DNA of 64,000 nucleotides, taken from Labrys sp. WJW. GTDB lineage: Bacteria > Pseudomonadota > Alphaproteobacteria > Rhizobiales > Labraceae. Numbering within the stretch: position 1 is the stretch's first letter; each line of letters opens with the position of its first letter. Of this stretch, positions 50,088-57,907 are shown one piece after another. Where the stretch lies: contig NZ_LYXZ01000051.1 of NCBI RefSeq assembly GCF_001676615.1, forward strand, positions 53,948-117,947, read 5' to 3'. The notes beneath the pieces were generated by a model. That model had not been told where the DNA came from. It made no database searches and saw only the letters and a program-made list of their open reading frames with translations. The translations under genes and the position numbers were made by a program.

Positions 50088-51047
50088 TCACTTCACCACG
50101 GAGAGCGCGCGCAGGGGCGTATTCAAGAGCACCGCGCCGATGATCACCACGCCGAGCACGCCCTGCTGCACGAAAGTGGGCAGGCCGATGATGATCATGC
50201 CGTTGTTGAGCACCATCACGATCAGCACGCCGACGAGGGTATTGAATACCCCGCCCTTGCCGCCGGTCAGCGCCGTTCCGCCCACCACGACGGCACTGAC
50301 CGCGGTGAATAGCTGTCCGCTGCCGATCAAGGCGCTGCCGGCGCCCAGCCGTGCGCAGGCGAGGACGGCTCCGACGCCGAAGAAGCCCCCAGCCAGCGTG
50401 AAGGCGAGGATGCGGACGCGCCCGGCGGCGACGCCGGACGCCCTGGCGAGGTCCTCGCCGCCGCCCAGCGCCATGATGTGGCGGCCGAGGCGCGTATGAT
50501 CCTGCACATACCAGGCGACGAGCAGCATGAAGGCCGCGACATAGACGGCCAGGGGCACGCCGCCCAGGCGAGAGAGCGCAAGAGCCCGGATCGACGGATC
50601 GAGAATCTGCACCCTTTCACCGCCAAGCAGGACGGTGGCGAGGCCGGTGCCGACGAAACCCATGCCGAGGCTGACCATGAAGGAGGGTACCTTCATGGCC
50701 ACGTGGATGGTCCCGACGATGCAACCGAAGACGGCTGCCGTCGCCAGTGCCAGCGGCAGTGCGAGCAGGCCGAGATCGAAGCCGGTGCCGGCGGAATTGG
50801 CCACGAAGGCGCAGAGCGCCGCCGCCGTCACGGCCATCGACCCCTCGATCGACAGATCGATGGATCCCATCAGGATGATGAAGGTCACGCCCAGAGCCAG
50901 GGTCAGGGGGGCAGCTGCCGATGCGGCCACGCGGATGAGATTGCCGAGCGAGAGAAAATGCGCATCCAGCAGCGAAATGCCGAGGCACAGGCCGAGCAGG
51001 ACCAGGACCGGCGCGGCACGCGCGAGGGATTGTCTGGTGATCACCAT
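50088..51047 (-). CDS. Sugar ABC transporter permease (RbsC-like), first subunit
   Basis: 319 residues from ATG 51047; the upstream open frame is not supported. Hydrophobic throughout. GVTFIILMGSIDLSIEGSMAV is the family signature, and VVVGGTALTGGKGGVFNTLVG the ATPase contact loop. It is similar to but diverged from the second permease. It lies 124 bases after the binding-protein gene and overlaps the ATPase reading frame start region. Confidence 0.9.
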   Translation of the reverse strand: MVITRQSLARAAPVLVLLGLCLGISLLDAHFLSLGNLIRVAASAAAPLTLALGVTFIILMGSIDLSIEGSMAVTAAALCAFVANSAGTGFDLGLLALPLALATAAVFGCIVGTIHVAMKVPSFMVSLGMGFVGTGLATVLLGGERVQILDPSIRALALSRLGGVPLAVYVAAFMLLVAWYVQDHTRLGRHIMALGGGEDLARASGVAAGRVRILAFTLAGGFFGVGAVLACARLGAGSALIGSGQLFTAVSAVVVGGTALTGGKGGVFNTLVGVLIVMVLNNGMIIIGLPTFVQQGVLGVVIIGAVLLNTPLRALSVVK

Positions 51048-51171
51048 TTCGACTGTCTCGGTTCGAGAATTCCGCACGGATCCTTGCGAGAGGGGCGATG
51101 CGCGGACGCCGGTGGGGAAAGGCTGGGAGAGACCTTGCCCCGCGTGCCGCGCATCGCCGACGGGCGCGATC

Positions 51172-52263
51172 TCAATAGGTGATCTGGCCCGTAACCTTGC
51201 CCCACAGATCGTTCCAGTCGACCTTGGGTGTCGTGTCGATATTGGCCTTCCAATAGGCCTCGACATCCGCTTGCGTGATCAGGACGCCGGTGCCGTAGAA
51301 TTCGCGATGTTCCTTGGGCTCCTTGGAGGGAGAGAACGCGCCGGTTGCCGCATGATAGCCGAGGGAAAGGGCGATGCCGCCGATCCAATAGGGATTCCAG
51401 TCGACGGTTGCGGCCATCTCCTTGTTACGGATCGCCGTGACGGCATCCTTGGTGCCGTCGATGCCGGTGACCAGGACCTTGCCGGCAAGGCCCTCGGCGC
51501 GCAGCGCCTCGAGCGCGCCGACGGCCATGCCGTCATTGGCGGCCCAGATGCCCTTGATCTTGTCGCCGAAGCGGGTGATCCAGGCGGCGACGACGTTGTT
51601 GGCCTTGGTGGAATCCCAGTCGGCATCCTGGAAATCGAGGAGTTCCACCTTGCCATTGGCCTTGATGGCATTCATCAGGCCCTGCTTGCGCTGGATGGCC
51701 GGCGCGTTGGAGGCAATGCCGCCGAGCGCCACGATGCCACCCTCGCCGCCGAAACTGTCGAACAGGGCCTTGGCCGTCTGCTCGCCGGCCGGCACGCCGT
51801 TGAACGACATGTGCGCGACGTAGTTGTCACCGAAATCCCAGGGATGCAGATCGTCCGGCTTGTTCCAGACCGTCACGACATGGGCGCCCGCCTTGGCGAC
51901 GGCTTCCACGATCGGCCGGGCATCGGGAACATCGTTGGGGTCGACACCGAGCACCAGCTTGTTGCCGACCTTGGCGAGCATGGCCTTGATATCGGCAATC
52001 CCCTTTTCGCTGTTGCCCTCCGTCACCAGGGCCGCATAGGGCGCGCTCACCGTATCGGCATAGGCCTTCGAACCCTTGTCCCAGGCGACGTGAAAGGCGT
52101 TCGACAGCGAACGGATCGAGCTGGCGAGCTGAAGGTCGGAAGCCGCGAAGGCGCGCCTTGCCCCGGCGGGCAGCAACAGCGACCCGGCCGCAAGGGCCGA
52201 GCCGATCAGGAAGCGGCGACGTTCGATCAGCGCCGCCTCGATGAAATCAAGGGCAGAAGCCAT
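51172..52263 (-). CDS. Sugar ABC transporter substrate-binding protein (RbsB-like, Tat-type signal)
   Basis: 363 residues from ATG 52263, with GAGGAGGA 8 bases upstream. The N-terminus has ERRRFLIGSALAAGSLLLP, a twin-arginine-type signal, with AFA before the mature part at about residue 40. The periplasmic-binding-protein type 1 fold shows AMLAKVGNKLVLGVDPND, GGEGGIVALGGIASN, GIWAANDGMAVGALEAL and VTGIDGTKDAV. It binds the sugar in the periplasm and delivers it to the permeases. First gene of the operon; the palindrome at 52339-52356 is about 80 bases upstream. Confidence 0.9.
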   Translation of the reverse strand: MASALDFIEAALIERRRFLIGSALAAGSLLLPAGARRAFAASDLQLASSIRSLSNAFHVAWDKGSKAYADTVSAPYAALVTEGNSEKGIADIKAMLAKVGNKLVLGVDPNDVPDARPIVEAVAKAGAHVVTVWNKPDDLHPWDFGDNYVAHMSFNGVPAGEQTAKALFDSFGGEGGIVALGGIASNAPAIQRKQGLMNAIKANGKVELLDFQDADWDSTKANNVVAAWITRFGDKIKGIWAANDGMAVGALEALRAEGLAGKVLVTGIDGTKDAVTAIRNKEMAATVDWNPYWIGGIALSLGYHAATGAFSPSKEPKEHREFYGTGVLITQADVEAYWKANIDTTPKVDWNDLWGKVTGQITY

Positions 52264-52611
52264 TGGACTATTCCTCCTCGGATCTCGTTGTTCGAGAGAC
52301 GGCTTTTCATGCTTATGTTTCGCGCCGTCGATCTTTAATTAAATTGATGAATTTAAGTGAGTCAAGCCTGTTTCTGCCCTGGAGATGCGGAGCTCGCCGG
52401 TCGGATGACGCCGGGGGCGCGCCAGACGCATTGCCGATCGATTGTCTGGATTGATTTTGGTTGCGAACCAGCCATAGCGATCGCCCCCGCGTCGCCGGCG
52501 ACGCGGGGGATCATAGCCTTTCTCGACGCAGAAGGTCTTGACGAAGCCCCCTACTCTGCTAGACCGCCCGTAATCGCACGCAGCCATGCGGTGGCAGTGG
52601 TGCGAAGATGC
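52264..52611. other. Intergenic region between the ABC operon and tRNA-Ser
   Basis: 348 bases without a gene. The left part carries the ribosome binding site and presumed promoter/operator of the minus-strand operon in an AT-rich patch (52330-52360). The right part should hold the tRNA-Ser promoter. Nothing else is recognisable. Confidence 0.5.
52339..52356. promoter_or_regulatory. AT-rich palindrome, candidate ROK operator
   Basis: TTAAATT, spacer GATG, AATTTAA: an 18-base inverted repeat with 7-base perfect arms in an otherwise GC-rich region. ROK/NagC/XylR regulators bind AT-rich palindromes with TT(A/T)-rich arms. It lies 76-93 bases before the binding-protein start codon, a normal operator position. 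Control by the ROK protein of this locus is inference. Confidence 0.5.
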
Positions 52612-52701
52612 GGAAGGGTGGCCGAGTGGTTTAAGGCAACGGTCTTGAAAACCGTCGTAGGCGCAAGTCTACCGTGGGTTCGAATCCCACCCCTTCCGCC
52701 A
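52612..52701 (+). tRNA. tRNA-Ser (anticodon UGA)
   Basis: 90 bases. Acceptor GGAAGGG / CCCTTCC, anticodon loop CTTGAAA with UGA, a long variable arm (CGTCGTAGGCGCAAGTCTACCG region), T-arm GTGGGTTCGAATCCCAC, discriminator G and encoded CCA at 52699-52701. It borders the restriction/mobile island. Confidence 0.97.
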
Positions 52702-52727
52702 CTTGCCTCTGCGAAAGCGTTCTCCCG

Positions 52728-52749
52728 ATCCGGCCGCGGCCGGATTTTT
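52728..52749 (+). terminator. Terminator after tRNA-Ser
   Basis: ATCCGGCC (52728-52735), two-base centre GC, GGCCGGAT (52738-52745), followed by TTTT. The remaining bases to 52983 show no gene. Confidence 0.8.
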
Positions 52750-52983
52750 CCGTTGTTTTCGAGGGTTATGCGGGATGGGCTGAGCACCGGCGTCGGCGCC
52801 AGGCGGCCCGGAAGTGGTCTCTCCGGGCCGATATTCTCCGGACCTGATGACTGCGCCAGTTTGGTGAAATGCTTGCAAGTAACTGAAAGCGGAGAACTTT
52901 TTGAGAGCGTCCGCTAAGCGGTTCGACTTGGGTGGCTTTAGCGAGATGGAACAGAAATCCAACTTGCTACCGCCTTGGCGGCC

Positions 52984-53922
52984 TCACTCGGAGGCGCAGT
53001 CTGACATGCCTTGAGAGGCTTCCCAGTCGGCGTAATTGCGTCCGTCCGGAAGCTTCCAGAGGATCCGGCCATTGGCGCTCGCACCAATTACCGCCGCAGC
53101 TGCGGCAGAGGCAGACGTGAAGCTGTAGGCGCTTGTGAAGACAAGAAAATCGCCTTCCTCGCGGAGGACACCCTTCTCGACAAGGGTGTTCCGGAGCGTG
53201 ACCGTCCCTCTCGGTATTGTTCGCGTCGTCCGGACCCTTGCCCTCGAACCTGCTGCGACGACGAAATCCCCGGAGGGCCCAATTCCCATCTCTGCCGCGA
53301 AGCCCTCGCCTCGGAAGAAGAACCGAGGGCTTTCATGGATTTCAGCCTCTGGCAGTTCTCGCCCTGCGATCTGCTCCGGCGCACGACCGCGGACTTCTCG
53401 GAAGAGATCCCAGCCCAGGGCTCCAACCAGCGTTTTTGTCTGATCCACGAACTCGTCCATGGCTGCGCGGTCGGGGAGTGGTAGCTTGCCCGCGTCGTCA
53501 GACGGCGTGCGCGTGTTGGGCAGGGTCCAGCGGGGATTGCTAACGACGCCCCGGATCAGGCAGGCTTCGACATAACGCGCGTGGCTCTTCGTCAGGTTCT
53601 CGTCCTTGCTGATTAGCACGACCGTGTCGGTCCAGAATCCTTTGGCATCGCGACCGGCCTCATTCGAGTTGTGATACGATAGTCGTGCGCCGACGCCTTC
53701 GGACTCGCCGATATACGCAAGCTGCCTGTCCTGCGCGTCTTCATCGGCACCGATGAGGATGTAGACGCCTGGCCGTTCGATCTCAGGGAAAGCTTCCCGA
53801 ACCCGACGTAGCTGATTGCGTCGAAAGGCAATGGCTTGGATAGTTGACATCGAGATCTGTGCCACCCGAATGCCGTTCGGATCGCCGTCGAGAAGGAAGA
53901 TGTTGATCGAGCGGGGCTTCAT
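52984..53922 (-). CDS. GIY-YIG nuclease-family protein with C-terminal DUF4357
   Basis: 312 residues. GVYILIG (52-58) and AYIGES (69-74) form the GIY-YIG core, with R80 and the helix AGRDAKGFWTDTV, then a conserved glutamate in ARYVEACLI. The C-terminal about 55 residues (FTSAYSFTSASAAAAAVIG, NGRILWK) are the DUF4357 domain, often found in proteins linked to restriction-modification loci. It may cut or bind DNA; the substrate is unknown. It is the last gene of the minus-strand island, 77 bases after the metallopeptidase gene, and could be an added effector. GC is lower than the host average. Confidence 0.8.
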   Translation of the reverse strand: MKPRSINIFLLDGDPNGIRVAQISMSTIQAIAFRRNQLRRVREAFPEIERPGVYILIGADEDAQDRQLAYIGESEGVGARLSYHNSNEAGRDAKGFWTDTVVLISKDENLTKSHARYVEACLIRGVVSNPRWTLPNTRTPSDDAGKLPLPDRAAMDEFVDQTKTLVGALGWDLFREVRGRAPEQIAGRELPEAEIHESPRFFFRGEGFAAEMGIGPSGDFVVAAGSRARVRTTRTIPRGTVTLRNTLVEKGVLREEGDFLVFTSAYSFTSASAAAAAVIGASANGRILWKLPDGRNYADWEASQGMSDCASE

Positions 53923-53999
53923 GAAGGTGACCGAATGATTGAATTATGCCGCCAATTTAGAAGGGGCGTCAAAGAACACACGATTTTGTGCCAATGCCT

Positions 54000-54713
54000 T
54001 CAAAGCTCGCCACCTTTTTTCTTCAGCCAACCTTTACGACTTTCATAGTCTGGCATGACCGAACCGAGCATTTTCCAGAATTTTTCTGAATGGTTTGGAA
54101 CCTTTATGTGCACTAGCTCGTGCACGACAACATATTCGATGATCCTGGGTGGCAGCTGCATTGTCCGCCAGTGGAAGTTCAATGTCCCATCTGCGCTGCA
54201 TGAGCCCCACCTGTATCCAAGATCCATTACATGGACGAAGCGCCCGGGCTCCACACCAACGATTCTCTTCCACCTCTGAACAGTCTCATTCAGGTAGGGA
54301 TGTGCCGCCCTAGTATAGTATTCTTCAATCCGCTTGCCCCCCGAGGCAGCTTGCTCTCGCCGCAACAGAAGCCGATCGCCCTCGAACCTGACGCTCGGCA
54401 CACCGGTCGCATTCTTGGGAACATCGACGAGTTTGAGGCGATAGTGCTTCCCAAGCAGATGGAAGCCTTCGCCATCCACAAACTCTGCGATCCGAAAAAC
54501 GTCCTCGCGCGCACTTTCGGCCTGCTCAGCGAGCTTTTGGTGAACCCATAGTAGCTTTGAGGCTATAAGCTTTGTCGCCTCATCTAGCGCTACTTCCTGC
54601 GGGAGATGAGCAACGAGAGATTTGTCTCGTTCAACCGTAACGCCGACCGTTCTCCGCCTTGTGCTTCGCTTCACTGAGAAGACGAGCTCGTCAATCTCGA
54701 TCGTTTCGCTCAT
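54000..54713 (-). CDS. YgjP-like (DUF45/M48) zinc metallopeptidase
   Basis: 237 residues from ATG 54713, overlapping the stop of the HsdS-HsdR fusion gene by 4 bases. Zinc motif HELVH (198-202) with H208 as third ligand, preceded by WGSC (169-172), the hallmark of the YgjP/WLM-like family. Members of this family are commonly encoded next to hsdR in type I systems, where their role is not established. All metal ligands are present, so it should be active if expressed. No signal peptide: cytoplasmic. Confidence 0.85.
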   Translation of the reverse strand: MSETIEIDELVFSVKRSTRRRTVGVTVERDKSLVAHLPQEVALDEATKLIASKLLWVHQKLAEQAESAREDVFRIAEFVDGEGFHLLGKHYRLKLVDVPKNATGVPSVRFEGDRLLLRREQAASGGKRIEEYYTRAAHPYLNETVQRWKRIVGVEPGRFVHVMDLGYRWGSCSADGTLNFHWRTMQLPPRIIEYVVVHELVHIKVPNHSEKFWKMLGSVMPDYESRKGWLKKKGGEL

Positions 54714-57700
54714 GAGGTGAATGCGGCTCGGTTTGCCCTCGCTACCCCCATGCAGTCAGAAGAAATCGCGTCCAAGTCACCGAAATCGAAGATGCTGCTA
54801 TTATCGAGATGCTGAAAAATCCAGCGCCTAGCCTCCTCTTGGCTTACCGAATTGTCCCAGAATCCTGAGACAGCGCTTTCCTCTCGCAAGTGCTGAACGA
54901 TCCTGGCGGAAAGCTCTGCCAAGTCCGCATCTCGATCATCATTGCCATAGCGCAGTCGGAGGATCCCGAAGATCGGAGCTTCCGTGTGAGGTTCCAGACC
55001 ATGGACCGTGAAGCCGCCACCGGAGCGAGCGGTAGCTTCGTCGATCAGCGCCTGAAGTTGCCGGGCAATCTCATCCCAGTCCTCGTGGTGGCTCGTGAGA
55101 ATGCCCTCAAGGCGATCGCTGAGCGTTTTGTACTTCGCAGGGTCCTTCTCGAAAGAAATCGAGATGTGATGGCGCAAGGCGTTTTCCATTTCCGCCGCCT
55201 TCGCCCGACCGCTTGGTTTACACGCCACCTCGGCGGCAAAGTTCGGGTCCAGGATCTCGATTGGAGGTACTTTCGGATCGATGCCCTGCGCCTCGATGAA
55301 GGCATCAAGCATGGCTTGAACCTTGTGGGCGACCCCCCGGACGTCGAGCGAACGATCTCGGTAAAGGTTCGCCGCGGCCTTGGCGATGAACGCAAAAATC
55401 TTCACGTCACGCGTAAATGGTCGTGCCTCCGGCCGCGGCATGAGGGCATCGAACAAGCCGACGAGTTTCTTGACGAGAACGAGGAACTTAGCCCGGAACT
55501 TCTGGTCCTTCAGCTTGGCTACGCATGCGTCGACGTAGGCTTGCAGGTCGGACCCGAGGGTTATCCCGACATCGGAGAAGTGTTTGACCACTGCGTCACG
55601 CGCTTGCCGCAGCTCCGGCAAGAGGTCTTCAGGCTTTCCGATGCCGCCGGTCAGATCGCTTTGGTCTTCCGCGTCGTAGATCGCCAAAGCGTCCGCGAGG
55701 TTCTTTCCGACACCGTAGTAGTCGACCACGATACCGAAGCGCTTGGCCTCCCCTGCCGTCCGGTTGGTGCGAGCGATGGCTTGCAGTAGCTCGGCGCCCG
55801 ATATCGCCCGATCGAGATACATCGCCTGTTCGACCTTGGCGTCAAAGCCGGTGAGCAGCTTGCTTTTCACCACCAGGATCGCGAGCGCGTCCTGGGACAG
55901 CGGCTTCTTGAAGCGTTCGATGCGCTGCTTTGTCTCCGAAACACCGCCCCAGGCCTTCAGATGTGGCAGGTCGTTGTGGTCCACGGATATGACCGCCGCG
56001 AACTCGAGCGCCTTGATCGCGTCCAGATAGGGCAGCGCCGTGGAGAGGAACGCCACGTCGCCGCCAGCCTCCTGCGCATCTTCCGGAGCAATATCCTTCA
56101 GGATGTCCGCAGCGCCCTCGACGGCGGCAACGATCTCGTCGCGGGCGTCATTCAAGGCGTCGACGTACTGGACCGCCAATTCCCTGCTCGCTGCGACGAG
56201 CTGCGCTTTCAGGTCGTTGGGGAGAATGTTGACGATGTAGTGCCGGAGCACATCGATCGCTTTGGCCTTCAGCGGGTCAGCCGCGTTGAGGACACGCGCA
56301 CGCGTTGCATAGCGGTCCTTGATCGCCTCGCGCTCGTCGGCCGACTTTCCGGCAAAGGTGGCGTCGAACAAGCCGTCCAGTGTGCCCTTGTCCGTGACGT
56401 CGGCCTTCAGCTCCCGCCCCTCGTAGAGGATTTTCACGATGGCGCCGTCGGCCTCTGCGTCCCGGAGGAGATAGCGGTCGATGTAGGTGCCAAAGATCTC
56501 CCGAGTCTTCTTTTTGTTCTTCTCTTCGATCGGCGTCCCGGTGAACCCAATGCGCGCGGCGTTAGGCAGAGCGTCGAGCAGGTTCTGGTGGAGCCCGCTG
56601 GTGTGCGAGCGGTGCGCTTCGTCGATGAGGACGAGGACGTCCTCGCTCTCGTTCAGGACGGGGAACGCCTTTCGCTCGCCGATCTTCGCGACCAGTTTGG
56701 CCACCACAGGCTTGCGGCCGGTGAGGAGGTCATCCCGCAGACCAACCCGGAGGGCCGCCAGCTTTTCGCGCTCCGACATAAGTGCATCTATCTCGGCCTG
56801 CAGCGCATGAACCGCCTTCATCGCGTCGACCTGATCGGCATGGGGCAGCTTCCGTAGGGGAAGCCGAAGAAGCGACGTGCGGGCGATGTTCTTCATGCTG
56901 CCGCTCGTCCCGGTCGCTTCGCCTGTGATGAACGCGCGAGCCTGGCGCGTCTGCAGGATGGTGGCGACCCATTCCGGCAGTATTCCCTCGGAGTCCTTAA
57001 CCCGGATCGCCCAGAGGCGATCTGGCAGGAACAGGCCTGGATGATCCTGAACTACGAAAGCGTTTTCGCCGACCAGTTGAGGCGTGTTCATCCGGCTGAA
57101 CAGGATCAGGCCAGCTTCGACAGGGCATTTGAGACGGCTTTCCTCGCGCGGCCATACCGCCTTCGACTCAAGCGGCCTAAAGCGTCCACCGCCGACGGCG
57201 CTGGTCTTCAGAACTCCGAATTCTCCCGCAGCGGGTGGCCGGTCATCTGCATTTACACTGCAACCAGAGGAGATCGATCCAACAACGTCAGCAAGGGTGG
57301 CAGGAGCATCCGTCCGTCCAATCTGCGCCGGCACCGTAATCAAGTCATCGAGAAGACCGAGCCGTATCGTTTGATGTTTCTCAATTGCTGCGTCGGTTTC
57401 TTGAACAGCGTCGTCGATGGCGTCGAGGATGTCCGAAATCAACCGCTGAGGCGGACCTTCAATCTCCGCGATCTCGAACCGGTCGAAGAAGCCGGCGGGC
57501 ACGCGGCGCTGTCCGGCCGACCCTGTCATTGACGCTTCGCCCGCACGCAGGAACGCTGGATGCCGCGTCCAGTGATAGATGAACCGCGGATCATGCCCGG
57601 GCTTGGCCCGCAGCACATGAAATTCGGTGCTTCCGAGCCCAAAATCGGTTTCGAGCTCGGAGAGCAGCGCGACCTTCCCGTTCTCGAAGCAGGGTGTGAT

Positions 57701-57907
57701 TTTGGCGACGATCACGTCGCCGCGCTGAAACAACGTGTATCCCCTGCGACCATCAGAAAGCGGGCGGTTCTCGGTCGAGCGCCATCCTCCGCCTTCTGCA
57801 ACGGCGGCCATGGGGATGAAGGCAACGGGAGCGTCGGCAGCAGTTCCGTTGGTGTCAGTAGCCGGATTGATGAATGCGAAATCGGAGAGCTTGGCTGTGT
57901 CAGGCAT
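54710..57907 (-). CDS. In-frame fusion of HsdS with an N-terminally truncated HsdR
   Basis: 1065 residues from ATG 57907, which overlaps the hsdM stop. Residues 1 to about 400 are a complete type I specificity subunit: target domain 1, conserved helix DILDAIDDAVQETDAAIEKHQ ending GLLDDLI, target domain 2 (TLADVVGSISSG ... LLRLPLRKLP) and the closing helix SEREKLAALRVGLRDDLLTGR. From about residue 405 it continues directly as HsdR at the DEAH box (VLVLIDEAHRSHTSGLHQNLL), then GFTGTP, ILYEGRE, the helicase motif QAIARTNR and the HsdR C-terminal domain. The HsdR nuclease domain and Walker A motif are missing, so cleavage and ATP-driven translocation should be lost. Most likely a deletion across the hsdS-hsdR junction that happened to keep frame. 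Confidence 0.85.
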   Translation of the reverse strand: MPDTAKLSDFAFINPATDTNGTAADAPVAFIPMAAVAEGGGWRSTENRPLSDGRRGYTLFQRGDVIVAKITPCFENGKVALLSELETDFGLGSTEFHVLRAKPGHDPRFIYHWTRHPAFLRAGEASMTGSAGQRRVPAGFFDRFEIAEIEGPPQRLISDILDAIDDAVQETDAAIEKHQTIRLGLLDDLITVPAQIGRTDAPATLADVVGSISSGCSVNADDRPPAAGEFGVLKTSAVGGGRFRPLESKAVWPREESRLKCPVEAGLILFSRMNTPQLVGENAFVVQDHPGLFLPDRLWAIRVKDSEGILPEWVATILQTRQARAFITGEATGTSGSMKNIARTSLLRLPLRKLPHADQVDAMKAVHALQAEIDALMSEREKLAALRVGLRDDLLTGRKPVVAKLVAKIGERKAFPVLNESEDVLVLIDEAHRSHTSGLHQNLLDALPNAARIGFTGTPIEEKNKKKTREIFGTYIDRYLLRDAEADGAIVKILYEGRELKADVTDKGTLDGLFDATFAGKSADEREAIKDRYATRARVLNAADPLKAKAIDVLRHYIVNILPNDLKAQLVAASRELAVQYVDALNDARDEIVAAVEGAADILKDIAPEDAQEAGGDVAFLSTALPYLDAIKALEFAAVISVDHNDLPHLKAWGGVSETKQRIERFKKPLSQDALAILVVKSKLLTGFDAKVEQAMYLDRAISGAELLQAIARTNRTAGEAKRFGIVVDYYGVGKNLADALAIYDAEDQSDLTGGIGKPEDLLPELRQARDAVVKHFSDVGITLGSDLQAYVDACVAKLKDQKFRAKFLVLVKKLVGLFDALMPRPEARPFTRDVKIFAFIAKAAANLYRDRSLDVRGVAHKVQAMLDAFIEAQGIDPKVPPIEILDPNFAAEVACKPSGRAKAAEMENALRHHISISFEKDPAKYKTLSDRLEGILTSHHEDWDEIARQLQALIDEATARSGGGFTVHGLEPHTEAPIFGILRLRYGNDDRDADLAELSARIVQHLREESAVSGFWDNSVSQEEARRWIFQHLDNSSIFDFGDLDAISSDCMGVARANRAAFTS

